Assembly (NCBI RefSeq): GCF_036711975.1
Contig: NC_091967.1
Coordinates: 2,604,001 to 2,668,000 of the forward strand
Reading direction: 5' to 3'
From: Onthophagus taurus
Taxonomy: Eukaryota; Arthropoda; Insecta; Coleoptera; Scarabaeidae
DNA: 64,000 nt
A program made the position numbers and the translations under genes. The notes below the pieces were generated by a model, which saw only the letters and a program-made list of their open reading frames with translations, was not told the origin of the DNA and ran no database searches. This document shows positions 1 to 12,600 of this stretch, one piece after another (position 1 is the stretch's first letter; every line of letters starts with the position of its first letter).

Positions 1-61
1 TTTGACGTTTAATACTGAAAATTATATTTTGGCGAAATTTTTTTAATTAAAAAAAACTTAC

Positions 62-140
62 CTGTTAAAGTCCATTCGTTTCGAGATGAATTGTCACAAA
101 GTGTTGACCAATCTAGTTCTAATTCATCAAAAGACGCCAT
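62..140 (-). CDS. First coding exon of an unidentified gene (runs off the left edge)
   Basis: On the minus strand an ATG at 140-138 opens a 26-codon reading frame beginning MASFDELELDWSTL. It ends at a perfect GTAAGT donor (61-56), leaving one base of the next codon. The short acidic peptide followed by a consensus donor, and its head-to-head position with Prp31, make a genuine first exon likely. The remaining exons lie left of the window and I do not recognise the family. It might share the 141-1033 region as a bidirectional promoter with Prp31. Confidence 0.6.
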
Positions 141-1033
141 ATTTTCGATAAACCCACAAAAAAAATGTTAAAATTTTCAAAAAAAATTTGTTCACTCAAA
201 ATACTTGTTTAAACCATCGACTCCATATGGGTTTTCGAATATTTGTTGATTAATTAATTAAAAATAAATTGTTAATGGAGATGATTCTTGAAAAAGAATG
301 TTAAGCACATGGTTTTCACGAAGACCGTTTTTCGAAATGAGTGAAATAGTGTCCGACCACAGAACGTACTCCGGTCGAAGTTATCCATAGAACTGGCTCC
401 GATACCTGTTTTGAGCCGAGTTATAACCACAAAAAACCGATTTATCACGCGCAGGTCAATCATTCTCTCTTTTAACAAAAATCTTCGAGGGGACATCTCA
501 AAAACGATCTATTTTAATCGTATTACTTCTAAAACTATAAAATATTAAGTAAAATTCGAATTTTGATTTAAAAACGTTACGATTAACACACTCATTTCAA
601 AACAACACCACCATCTCTACTTAACAGTATTCAACATCTAATTTCAGATTGATATAACATACTTAAATTTAAAAGTGATTATTAAACATTATTTAAAATA
701 AAACTAGATTAATTTAAATGGAAAATATAGTTATGTTTAAATTATATACAAAATTTTAAAGAAACTAAATTTATGAAAAGAAAAATAAAATAAACCAAGA
801 GGTGGCGCTGTTATAAATTAAAATTTAGCGATTAAAACATAAATATTTAAAATACAATTACAAAACATTTGTTAATTAAAATTAAATTATGTAGTACTTT
901 CTAATAATTCATTTAAAATATGTATTAAATTCGACCAGAACTTGTAACTAACTTAACTCAAAACTGTTAATTTACATCGATTGACAGATAAGAAATTTCT
1001 AACCTAACTTTTTTGTATTAAAAATCGCTTAAA
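141..1033. promoter_or_regulatory. Intergenic region between divergent genes
   Basis: About 890 bp of AT-rich sequence separates the unidentified minus-strand gene from Prp31, so it must contain both 5' ends. I see no convincing TATA box or repeat. The open frame at 272-496 on the minus strand has no family features and I treat it as chance. Confidence 0.4.
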
Positions 1034-2628
1034 ATGTCTTTAGCTGATGAATTATTAGCGGATTTGGAAGAAAACGATGATCAAGATGATTTTGAAGATG
1101 GTATCGAGCAGGAGATTCCTGATTTTAAGCCGGAGGAAATCAAAAATGAGGTTATGGAACAAGACACAACCGATATTTCTAGTGTACGTGAATTGTGTAA
1201 ATTAAGAGATTCGGATCATTTGAAGAGTATAATAAACCAAGTGAGATTGTTTGCTAATAAAGTTCGAAAATCGTCGGATATAATAGGACCGGTTGAATCA
1301 GATCCTGAGTACCAATTAATTGTTGAAGCAAATAATACAGCCGCTGATATAGACAATGAAATTGTGGTTATACACAAATTTGTTAGGGATAAATATCAAA
1401 AACGGTTTCCTGAATTAGATTCTTTAGTTGTTGGTAGTTTGGAGTATGTTAAAGCGGTGAAGGAGTTGGGTAATGATTTGGATCAAGCAAAAAATAATGA
1501 AATTTTGCAACAATTTTTAACACAAGCAACTATTATGGTGGTTTCTGTTACTGCTTCTACAACACAAGGGTAGAATAATATAAAATAAACTTTTTAAATG
1601 TAAAATTCATCTTTATTTTTTAGAATCTATTTATCACAAGTTGAACTTGATCAAATAAACGAAGGTTGTGACATGGCAATTGAATTAAATAATTACAAAA
1701 CTCAAATATATGATTATGTTGAAAGTAGGATGGCTTTTATAGCGCCAAATATCTCAATTATAGTTGGAGCATCAATTGCTGCTAAAATGATGGGAGTTGC
1801 TGGAGGTTTAACAAAACTATCAAAAATCCCTGCTTGTAATGTACAACTGTTAGGACAACAAAAAAAAACTGTTAGTGGATTTTCACAAGCTGTGACAACA
1901 TTACCACACACAGGATTTGTTTATTATGCGGAAATTGTTCAAAATACTCCACCAGATTTGCGAAGGAAAGCATCAAGATTAGTTGCAACTAAATGTACCT
2001 TAGCCGCCCGTGTTGATGCATGCCATGAAAGTCCAGATGGAAGAATTGGGAGATTACTTCGAGATGAAATTGAAAAAAAATTAGATAAATTACAAGAACC
2101 ACCGCCAGTTAAATTTGTTAAACCTTTACCAAAACCAATTGAGACAAGTAAGAAAAAAAGAGGGGGAAAACGAGTTCGAAAAATGAAAGAAAGATACGCT
2201 ATGACTGAGTTAAGGAAACAAGCTAATAGAATGAATTTTGCAGAGGTGAAAATTAATAATAAATTTGATGTACTAATTAAATTTTGGATATTTTTTAGAT
2301 TGAAGATGATGCATACCAAGAAGATTTAGGTTATACCAGAGGCACAATTGGAAAATCTGGTACTGGAAGGGTCCGGTTACCTCAAGTAGATGAAAAAACC
2401 AAAGTAAGGATCTCAAAAACGCTCCAAAAAAACCTACAAAAACAACAAGTTTGGGGAGGAAGTACCACCGTTAAAAAGCAAATATCTGGAACTGCGTCAA
2501 GCGTCGCTTTTACACCTTTACAAGGGTTAGAAATTGTTAATCCCCAAGCAGCGGAGGTTAAAGTTAATGAAGGTAGTGCTAAATATTTTTCAAGCACCTC
2601 TGGATTTTTAAAAGTTAATAAAAATTAA
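1034..2628 (+). CDS. Prp31: Pre-mRNA processing factor Prp31 (U4/U6 snRNP)
   Basis: Exons 1034-1569, 1624-2245 and 2299-2628 join into 495 codons, close to human PRPF31 (499 aa). Prp31 bridges U4 snRNA/15.5K and the U5 protein Prp6 in the tri-snRNP and is needed for spliceosome activation in the nucleus. The start MSLADELLADLEE matches the family start exactly and is followed by an acidic stretch. The NOSIC/Nop core is clear: IHKFVRDKYQKRFPELDSL, then ATIMVVSVTASTTQG, then the RNA/15.5K-binding GVAGGLTKLSKIPACN and DLRRKASRLVATKCTLAARVD. A basic nuclear-localisation stretch (KKKRGGKRVRKMKER) follows, then the conserved SSVAFTPLQGLEIVNPQA tail. Both introns are about 54 bp with GT-AG ends. The continuing ORFs past exons 1 and 2 are intron read-through. 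Seen: motifs and splice frame. Known: role of the family. Confidence 0.97.
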
Positions 2629-2650
2629 TTTAATTGTAACACTGTATTAA

Positions 2651-2656
2651 AATAAA
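2651..2656 (+). terminator. Poly(A) signal of Prp31
   Basis: AATAAA lies 23 bp after the Prp31 stop codon in AT-rich sequence. It is the first canonical hexamer downstream and precedes the convergent Ost48 gene. Confidence 0.55.
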
Positions 2657-2729
2657 AATACTTTTTTTTAAATAATAATTTGATTTTTTACAAAAAAATG
2701 AATACAATTTAAGTTCCAAAAATTAGTAT

Positions 2730-3182
2730 TTTGACAAGCATCTGCAATATTTGGATCTTAATCACCATGGTAACCGAGTCAAGTTGGATAACCTTAAAAT
2801 AATAAAATTTTATTCCGATTTTTTTATCAATTCTAACCTTTTATTAATTTTAAAACAATTCGAATTCTTTACGATTATCACGCATTCCTAAGAAATTCGT
2901 TAATTGTAGTCAATTTAAATCGATTTTAATTAGGGGAAATAAATTAAAAATATCTTTTTTTGATTTAATTCACTTACCTTGTTTATAATACCCTAGATAA
3001 ACCAATTTTGAGTTAAATACAGCCTTTTAAACCAATTAAATAAGACTTTTTCCTTAAAAAAACTTAAATTCAATTTTAACAAGCACCTGCAATATTTGGA
3101 TCTTAATCACCATGGTAACCGAGTCAAGTTGGATAACCTAACAATAATAAAATTATAACCGTTAATATTTCGCTTTATATTT
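2730..3182 (+). repeat. Dispersed repeat, two copies (2730-2805 and about 2985-3182)
   Basis: A segment reading TTTGGATCTTAATCACCATG then GTAACCGAGTCAAGTTGGAT appears twice here, about 330 bp apart. A longer inverted copy lies at about 54893-55075. The second copy matches the distant one over nearly 200 bp, including the flanking AATTAAATAAGACTTTTTCC. No ORF or clear terminal repeat is visible. The family is unidentified and probably a small non-autonomous transposon. Confidence 0.65.
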
Positions 3183-3387
3183 TAAAATGTTTTAAATTTT
3201 ATTTTTATATTTTTGTATATTGCTTCTTAAGTGAAATACATAAATAAAAACATAGAAATGTCAATTCTTCCAATGACGTCACAGGCCTTTGCGAGGGGAT
3301 ACGTTCATAAGGAGTTGGATAACCTTATACAGTATGTTTACTCGCTTTACTCAACAGACCTTGGTTTCTAGTTCTAGTATTAGTCTA

Positions 3388-3490
3388 GATCAGCGGTTCC
3401 CCACCTTTTTGACTTGTTGAGCCCTTTTTAAAATCAATTTCTATGGCGGAGCCCCTTATACCTACCTTGCTTATCGGCTGGTCTAGATTA
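3388..3490. repeat. Possible DNA-transposon end fragment
   Basis: The stretch beginning CAGCGGTTCCCCACCTTTTT resembles the CAGTGGTTCCCAACCTTTTT-type terminus common in animal hAT elements. No partner terminus or target duplication was found, so this is at most a solo fragment in the Prp31-Ost48 intergenic region. Confidence 0.35.
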
Positions 3491-3576
3491 TTGTATATTT
3501 TTTATTGACATGAGTTGATTAATTAAATTACAACACTGTATAAAAATAAAAATACTGTTTTTAAATAAAAATTTCA

Positions 3577-3593
3577 TTTATTTTCCTTTTATT
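3577..3593 (-). terminator. Poly(A) signals of Ost48
   Basis: On the minus strand two AATAAA hexamers (3593-3588 and 3582-3577) lie 60-75 bp past the Ost48 stop codon, as expected for its 3' end. Confidence 0.55.
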
Positions 3594-3652
3594 ACAAAAA
3601 AAATTAATAGAATTTAACTTCAAAAAATGGGTACAACCCCATAACCTCAATA

Positions 3653-5193
3653 TTAATCAGCTTTTGCACCCTTCACTGATTCATCTTTAAAATGCAAGAA
3701 AACGAACGAAAATACAAACAATCCGAACATCATTGAAAAAGCGCTTACATAATAAGGATAAGCACTTGGAATAAACCTTTCATATTGAGTATGTTGTAAC
3801 GGTCGAACAGAAACTTGAGTCGTACTATATAAACGCGTGTATCCCACCCGGTTATAATCTACTTTAAATTGGTAAACCCCATAAACATCGGGTATTTTAA
3901 ATTTAGCCTCATAAAGACCATCTTTTGTATGCTTCAATGTTGTTCTAATAAACGGATCAATTCTTACAAATTCTAATTGAATATCTGTAGCTTTGTATGG
4001 GATCCAGTTGGTTTTATCGAAAATATCAATTTCAATGGTATAAATCTAAAACATTAATCAAAATTAAAAAATGAATCAATTTCAAAAAAATAAATTTCAC
4101 ATACCACTTCTTCCATGATTGTGTAATCTCCTGGAGCTTCCTTTTCACCAATTTTATGATGTTTAATACTTTTAACTCTTAATTCGCCGGTTTCCTTAAA
4201 AACCCATTGACTAATAGCCATAGCAGTTAATTGGTTTCCAGATTTGTCAAACTTTTCACCACCTTGCGATTTTTGAACGCCCGCAGTAAAGAATTCATCA
4301 GAAAAGAAAGATAAGGAACCACTAAAAACAACTCGAGCATTGTTTCGGGCTTGTAAAGCTGCAATTAAAACGGTGCTTTTCCCAATAGCATGAGGATACT
4401 AATAAAAAAATATTAATGAAAATGTTGCTTTTATCTATTATAAAACTACCTCTTTAATAGGTTGATTTGGGTTGTAACTATATGAGGTGCTATCCCCGGT
4501 TAATAAAGGTAACACTAAAACGTTTTCTTGATCCACCAATAATCCAGTACCTTGGTAAAGTAAGGGAGAAATTTCTTTTTTATCACCAACAATTATTGAT
4601 GCATCAATAAGATTATCAGAAGGTACAACAATTTTTGTGTGTTCACCATCATCTGTGATGTCATAATTAAGATGGTCAATTACATAAGCTCCTTCTTCAT
4701 CAACCTGCAATTTAAAAAACATTTAAAACAAGTTTTTATTAAAACAAATAAAATAATAACCTCAAAACCACATTCAGAAGCGAGTTCTCTCAATACATCC
4801 CCCGTAGAACTACTACCAGCTATTAAAACGTTACCTCCTTCATCGATAAATTGAGTAATAGTCTCCACCGATAATGAACCACCAAATTCTTCAACACTTG
4901 GCGCGAAAATAATTAAATTTTGATACAAATATTCGTTATATTTCGATAAAGTTAATGCAGCATCATCAGCTATTTTAAACGTTAACGAATAACCCCTTTC
5001 TAAATAAAAAATTACAACAAAATTATGCCGCTTAAGTAACATAACCTCAATTTTTACCTTGTAAAGATTTAAAGAACATCGAATGTGTTTCTTTGATAAC
5101 TTGGTTATCTAATAGGACTAGAGTGCTTTTAGAAGAGGCGTTCGCCCCTAATATTGACACGAAAAGAAGTATCACGGAAATATGTAGATTCAT
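3653..5193 (-). CDS. Ost48: Oligosaccharyltransferase 48 kDa subunit (DDOST/Ost48)
   Basis: Minus-strand exons 5193-5058, 4999-4761, 4704-4450, 4398-4105 and 4045-3653 join into 438 codons. This is near the usual size (human DDOST is 456 aa with its signal peptide). Ost48 is a core non-catalytic subunit of the ER complex that transfers glycan to Asn in N-X-S/T sequons. A hydrophobic signal peptide ([19 protein letters not shown]) is followed by the luminal domain with [14 protein letters not shown], then [20 protein letters not shown]. One transmembrane segment (about [19 protein letters not shown]) and a short cytosolic tail end the protein. All four introns are 50-65 bp with GT-AG ends, and each junction keeps frame. 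Only the first exon encodes the signal peptide. The gene converges on Prp31 and diverges from Epac. Confidence 0.97.
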
Positions 5194-6680
5194 TTTCAAA
5201 AATTGAACACACGTCACCACGTCTACCGGTACAAGAATGACAGCATAAAAAAAGGAGGAGAAATGACAGATAAACGGTGTGAAGTTCGTGTTAAGTTTGA
5301 TAATAGATTACTTTACGTTGGAATTAATAAAAATATTCACAGGTGGCGCTAAATATATTTAAATTATTATTATTATCGAGTAATGAATTTTTTGAGATGA
5401 TTATAAGTCAACTGATTGAATCGAGTGTACATACTTTCTAAAAGATTTTCTAAAACGTTCTTAACATATTTCAAGATTCAAAATTGCTTAAATCTATAAT
5501 AATATTCTGTTTCTTTTGACAGTTTTCCTTTTTGACAGTTATACGTCAAAGCATAACTGTCAAACGTTAAGTTTTCAAGCATTAGTGCTTCTTTATTTGA
5601 TTCAGATCAGCTTGCTTAGAGAATAGTTTGGATTCATTATAGTGGTATCCTCAATCAACACCATCTAACACTGGACCTAATCAAGATGTGACGATGAGTT
5701 TTCATGATTGTTATTATTAAGACGGGTGGTAAGTAACGCTAGTTAGCATAAAATATAACTATGTTGCATATTTTTATTGAACTAAAACAAGAACTAACAC
5801 TAGACCTAGAACTAGAAAGTATCTAGTTTCTAAGAATGTTTCTAGTTCTAGGTCTAGTGTTAGTTCTAGTTTTACACTAGCACTATCACTAGAACCAACA
5901 AGACCTAGAACTAGAAACATTCGGGTTTAGCTATACTGAGAGATGTTTCTAGGCGGCCTGCAACATCTCCGCTTAATTCTTGCTTAAAACTGACCAATAG
6001 CAACCCTTCTTGTTACTGCTTCAAAGTTGTACATCTGCAAGAGCTAGAGCAATGCTTTTAAGCTAGGTACAGCTAAACGGAATGTTTCTAGGAATTCTAG
6101 GTCTAATCTAAATGAAAATCACCAAAAATACTATACAATTCTTGATTCATTCTTGATAACTGATTCACCATATATCCTGTTCCTTTCGATTCGAGGATTC
6201 ATCGCAACAAATACTCGTTGAGAACATCTTTTTTTTTGACTTATTTTCCGGTGCACATTTTAATAACAAAAAACCACCCCAAAGCTACTCACCTCTAGCA
6301 GCATCCAAAAAGAGATATCAAAACCGAGTTGAACTTACTCGATCTTGCGCACTTAACCCCCCATATCAAACATACCTTCTCTCTGTCTCGCTAACGTCGA
6401 ATCCGGAAAAGACAAAACTGGTTTTCAGTTGGAAAACGAGAGTCGCGAACCGAACATCACACGACATGTAGAGTTGTTATAATACACGTTTGAACACGTT
6501 TCGCACTGAATGGAAATGAAAAAAAGATTGTTATTAATTAAGTTCCTAGAATAAAAAAACCGGTAAAAAAATAAAAGTAAATTTCGGTGGATGCGGCGGG
6601 GTTTAATAAATATAAATTAGTGTAACTAAAATAATGACCTTAATATAAGTTGTGGTTTGTTTTCATTGGGGAGATCTAAG
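5194..6680. promoter_or_regulatory. Ost48/Epac divergent intergenic region
   Basis: This must hold the Ost48 promoter and probably the Epac 5' UTR. It is interrupted by a CTAG-rich hairpin repeat (5761-5935). The less repetitive, more GC-rich part at 6230-6500 is the likeliest Epac promoter. I see no TATA box that fixes a start site. Confidence 0.4.
5761..5935. repeat. CTAG-rich hairpin repeat, copy 1
   Basis: The units CTAGACCTAGAACTAGAAA and their complement TTTCTAGTTCTAGGTCTAG face each other, separated by about 15 bp. A second set continues into ACATTCGGGTTTAGC. The arms can fold into a long hairpin. The same modules recur near 27103, 48846, 55970, 57055, 59925 and 61768. No ORF is present. 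Confidence 0.75.
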
Positions 6681-9600
6681 ATGGAATGGATAGGTGCGTT
6701 TGATAAAAGGTAAGTGATATTGATTTTTCCCAAAATTTAATTTTTATCTTTTGTTGAATAATTAGCAAAAAATATTGAGTGGGAAAGAATAAAAAAGAAA
6801 TTAAGAAGTGAATCTCGTGAATAAAAGATCAAGTGAATAATCACTAAAAATTCCAAGCTACTTTCATTTGCATCGACGTCGTTTCGGCTTCCACTTTATA
6901 CGAGCTTTATTCATTCTATTTTCTCTTATTGGATGACTGCGGAAGATGTGAATAATTAAGTTCCTACTGCTAACGTGATGGATCGAGAGATATATAAAAA
7001 TAAAAACAGAATGACTCCAATTCTTTTTTTTCCTTTTAAAATAAAAAATTAGGATGCCATTAAATTAAGACAACTCAATCGATTTCACACTAAAGACCAA
7101 TTTAACGATGATTTCGAACTGTTTTATCGATCGCTATAAATCGTTTTATAACCTGTAACACGTTAAATCTCTTGTGGCTCGGCACTCCATTAACATAAAT
7201 TAACGTTTCAAAATGACAAAATTTACTACAAACAAAACTTTTTTCCAAATTTAAACAGGAATTACAACAATTTACGGTTTTGTTAATTCAAATTAAATTG
7301 TACTTCAGATAGAATGTTTTTTTTTGGGTGTCCAAATAAAAGTTGATAAATGGATAGCACGTAAGTTTTCGAAAAGTTAATGAAATAATATTAGCGCCAG
7401 TTATAATTTGTTCTATACGCGGGTTGAAACTGGAATTCAATTTCGTCACGGGTTTGGCCTCGAAAGCTAAATGGAAAAGCGGAAATCCCTTCGAAATCCT
7501 ATCGTTTCGAAGGGAGAAAAGAATGGTTTTCAGACGCACTTCCAATCTCTCAGTGAAGTTCAATTGCACACAGTGCCCAATATCGATTTCGAAATAGCTG
7601 TTTTTTTTAAATCAAAAAATGTTAATATACATATAATTTATATAGAAATTTTATATGGGTATTTAACATTTTCATTACATTGAATGGATTTGATTTTACT
7701 CTAAACGTTGTACTATCTGGTTTTTTAATACCTGAGCTATTGTCTTAGCAGCATAGCTGCCTCGGTTTCTAACTAATACATATGCAATGCAAAAAGTGTT
7801 ACTGTCAGTTTCTTTTTTGAGTAACTAAATCATTGCCTCGGTAGCATAGCTTCCTCGGCTTCTTAATAATAGAAATTGTAATAAAAGACATTTTTTAATA
7901 CTTGAACTATTGTCTTGGCAGTGTACTGCCTCGGTTTCAAAAAAATACATGTGTAATGCAAAAAATGTTACTGTCAATTTCTTTTTTGAGTACCTAAAGT
8001 AGTGATGGAACGGATAGCGATTTTGCGAAAAGCCGGATGAGCGATGCCCATCCTATATTGCCACATTATTGCGATATTTGAATAAAAATGAAATTAATAA
8101 GAAAGCTGATAAGATATGTCAACTTATTTGGATCCAAGATACAAACTGAACTTTTATGATACTGATTTAACTAACGAAGCAACTCTAAAAAGAGGTTACT
8201 TTAATTAATTTTGAAAATAATCGATGAAAATGGCAACATCGAAAATTTTATCAAAACTGCAAATATTGTTTTCTCAAAAACTAAAAGTTATTTTTCAAAT
8301 CGTGTTGTTTCATTGGAAAGAGGACACTCTTATTAACATTTGAGGAAATTTTCAAACTCATATTCCAAGAAACGGATTTTATACGAATTTTTAAAACTTA
8401 ATCGGCAAAAATTGCAAATTTCAAAAAAATTTTCGATCATTTCAAAAATTTATTTCTCAAGAACTAAAAGTGATTTTTCAAAACGGCTTGTTGCATTAAA
8501 AAGAGGATACTTTAATTAATAATTGGTGATATTTCTACAAGAATCCTCCAAGAAATTAATTTTATAGCGAATTTTGAAAATAATCGATGAAAATGGCAAC
8601 ATCGAAAATTTTATCAAAACTGCAAATATTGTTTTCTGAAAAACTAAAAGTTATTTTTCAAATCGTGTTGGTTCATTGGAAAGAGGACACTCTTATTAAC
8701 ACTTTGGGAAATTTTCATTCTCATATTCCAAAAAATGGATTTTATACGAATTTTTAAAACCTAATCTGCAAAAATTGCAAAATTCGATAAAATTATCGAT
8801 CATTTCAAATATTATTTTTCAAAAACTAAAAGCGATTTTTCAAAATGGCTTGTTGCATTAAAAAGAGGATACTTTAATTAATAATTGGTGATATTTCTAC
8901 AAGAATCCTCCAAGAAATTAATTTTATAGCGAATTTTGAAAATAATCGATGAAAATGGCAACATCGAAAATTTTATCAAAACTGCAAATATTGTTTTCTC
9001 AAAAACTAAAAGTTATTTGTCAAAGCGGCTTGGTTCATTGGAAAGAGGACACTTTTATTAACACTTTGGGAAATTTTCATACTCATATTCTAAGAAGTGG
9101 ATTTTATACGAATTTTTAAAACTTAAACGGCGAAAATTGAAAAAGAAAGAAAACACATTCAATGAAAAATCAAATAACAACAATTCAACAAAGTGTTAAG
9201 TTAAGCATCGAAGACTATTGTCTTAGCAACATAGCTGCCTCGACTTCTAAATAACACATGTGCATTAAGTATTCATTTCTTAACCTCAATTGTATAGTTA
9301 CTGAAAATGTGGCTAGAAATCAGAAAATGACATAAATTGTATAGCGTTCCTAACTAAAATACCAGCAGAAACCCTAAAAATTTAACGTTGTCAGGTATTA
9401 AGTATAGAAAAAGAAATAAACTAGACTGTAGGATTACTTTTTAAAAAATACATGTTAACTAAGGCAGTGCTATTATGTTCGGATGGTCCATCAGAAAGTA
9501 AGGACGCTTGATTAATCCCTAGACGGAGGATTTTCACAAGGGAAATTTAGTTTACACTTACCAGAAAATGAGAGTAATATAAATGGAAATGAAAGATACT

Positions 9601-12600
9601 TTGGTGAAATGATAGAAAATAAAGGAAGTGGAAAGGGAAATGTGAGCGAACTAACTTAGTAGATTATGTACAGGTATGTTAAATGAAATTTGTTGAATGA
9701 ACGACGCCACATTTTAACTTTTAGATATCGTAGAAACACCAAAACATGAACTTCATTTTATATTAAACACGACTTTGAAGTAAATAAATCATCTTATTAA
9801 AATTTTATAATTAATCCGGACAACGCAACGTTCATAACGTAGCAATTTAAAGAGCAATAAGTCTTTATACAAGTTTGAAGTAAACATGTTGCTATGTCGT
9901 TTATTAACGCGTAGATAGCCGAGAATTTAGGGAATATGAAGTTTATACCTCAGCGTCTTTGAGATTCCCCCTCCTTTGAACTTTTGTTATACCAATTTAA
10001 TTAGTTTCAGTAGGAATTCGCAATTGTTAACAGAAACCAAGATGAAGTTATGTAATCCATCGTTCAGTTTGAATAACTTTTCAGGTATCTATATATAAAG
10101 ATTTTAAACTCAGTTAATGGTAGTTAAATGTAAGAGTTACGAATCCGTTACAAAATGAGGCAAGTTAGTAATCTGATACTGATGAAGTGGAAAAGTTTCG
10201 ACTTTAAAAAGACTTTCAAAAGATAATATCAAAAGACAGATAAATCCAATTAATTACAACAGGCTAGGTAGTTTATATCCATGTGGTCGGTTTTTTGATA
10301 GGATCATTAATCAACCTGAGAGAGGGTTTACGGAAATCAAATTAATTACGGTTGGGTTAGAATCGCAAAAGTGTTCAAAAAATCATCTGAAACGATATCT
10401 GCGTTTGAGTTTACAGGTAAAGTAAACTGAAATGAAAAAGTTTTCAAATTAAGGTTTATTTAAGAACATCGTATACCTTCAACATCGCAATAATATTTGG
10501 AAAATTGTCCGTAAAGGAATCTCGATCTCAAACGAGGAGAGTGAAGATGTGGGAGTTTGGAAATTCATCTCAATGAATGAAATAGGGGCGCGGGTGATTG
10601 CACGTTAAACGGAATTCTGAGCTTTAGATATCGATTGAAATAACGGTCTTCGCCATCCTCTCCATCGTCGTCGTATTCGTTTCGAAAGGGAGAATTTTGG
10701 ATGGCATAAATCTACCGTTGTAATTGGATTCTCAGCAAAGCTTCCAAAAAAAGTTTTTTTTTCTGTAAAGAAATGATAATTTTCTACCGCGTTATTTCAC
10801 GGCGCATACGCATGAGTGGGATTACACTCGAAAAGAATGTGATAAAAGGAGTTGACCTGGAATAAAATTGACGCTATTTATAATTTAACCGCGAAAACAA
10901 AGATAGGGATACGAAAAGTTTTGAATTAAAACCGATCGATACTCAGACTCAAACGAAAATTTCGTTTACTTAGCAAATATTAACTGGTTAAATTTGTCGA
11001 ACTTGTTTAATTAAAATGGGATTGTGTTTATATAGAGTTAAATGACGTGGTTAACATGCCATAAAAATCTGTTTATATTTAAATTAGTTTATTTAACACT
11101 GAAAAATAAATAGGTAATCTCAAAGATGTCAAATTAACGAATATAAACGTTATTTTGATTTTAAGTGTTTTTGGAAAATTCCACCATGCTCTTTAAAACC
11201 CCATATCTCAGCCAACGCTCATTCACAAAAGCTATAAACTGGCAGGATTATTCTTCAGATGCTGTCAAATAGATTGTCATTTATTGTATCAGAGTACCTT
11301 ATACAGGATGGTCAAAAATTGAATTACTCTACAATTTATCTATAAACATTTCTATACCTATTTATTGTAGTTTCTCTCATATTGGGAAATTTATCAAAAC
11401 ATGCAGAAAATGAACAATACATGCTACCAAAATTTCAAATCTCTTCGAATAGAGGAACTTGAAAAAGTTCTAACGAACCAGTTACGTGAGACCTCCTGTA
11501 TACAGGTGATTTATAACATACGGAGCAGACTAAAAGGGTAGATACTAGAGGTAAAACTGAAGAGATTTTCTTAATAAAGTTTTGTTAAAAACTTAATAGT
11601 TACAAAGATATTATTTTTTAAATAATTTAATAATTTTTGAGTAAAGAACTGATATTCAGAAATAATATATGACGTGAATAATATCACGCTTTTCTTGATT
11701 AGAAAAATTCATATTGATTATAATTTATAAAACCTCAATCAACGTTAATTAGAAACTAAACGAACTTACGTTTGCCTTAAGCTGTCATAATCAATCGTAT
11801 CTATCGATTGTTTCCATAGCATACTACCTGTACAAATTTCCAATTAAAAGAATAAATGGCTATAACATATTTTTTAATAAAAATATCTATGTCAAGTGGT
11901 ATATCATTAGAATCGTTGACAAAATGCCTTTTTTATAAAGGCCAACTATGGTTTCCATTAGAAAAATTGCAAGTTTGTGTCATAACTAAAAAATTATTGC
12001 TTAAATAAAGAAATCAGTTACACTGCTTTATTAAACATGTAATACCCTACAAATTTTTCCTTTACACATTTTTGATAAATATAGAAATGATCTTAATTAT
12101 AATCAAAAATGCTTTAATTTGATACCAAACACGATATATTTGGGTTAAAACATGAAAAAGTTAGGTTAGAAACTGTCAAATGTCAGAATTAAAAATAACG
12201 ATTTTGTGATAAATATTGAAATGATCTTAAAAAGCATCAAAAATGCTTTCATTTGATACCAAACACGTTACATTTGGGTTAAAAAATAAAAAAGTTAGGT
12301 TATAAACTGTCAAATGTCAAATAAGCGCCATTTTTTTTTCCTAAAAATTAAAATATCTCGAAAACGGTTGAAGATAAATAGGTCAAGTTTGGGTTAATGT
12401 TACATTAACGTTCATTAATGTTAAAAAAAGAATAAATTTTTCGGGTTTTGAGGTTAGACATTTTTTTTTTACTGAATTGTGTTGTAATCTGTTCTTGAGT
12501 TTTAAGTGACCCAAATCGTATTGGTTACGGAGTTATGACTTTTAAAACATGAAAAAGTTAGGTTGGAAACTGTCAACTGTCAAAATTAAATATAAAGATT

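Noticed and set aside
1714-1911. Minus-strand ORFs across Prp31 (also 1939-2319 and 2382-2597)
   Set aside because: They are antisense shadows of the Prp31 exons, with no family features or splice structure.
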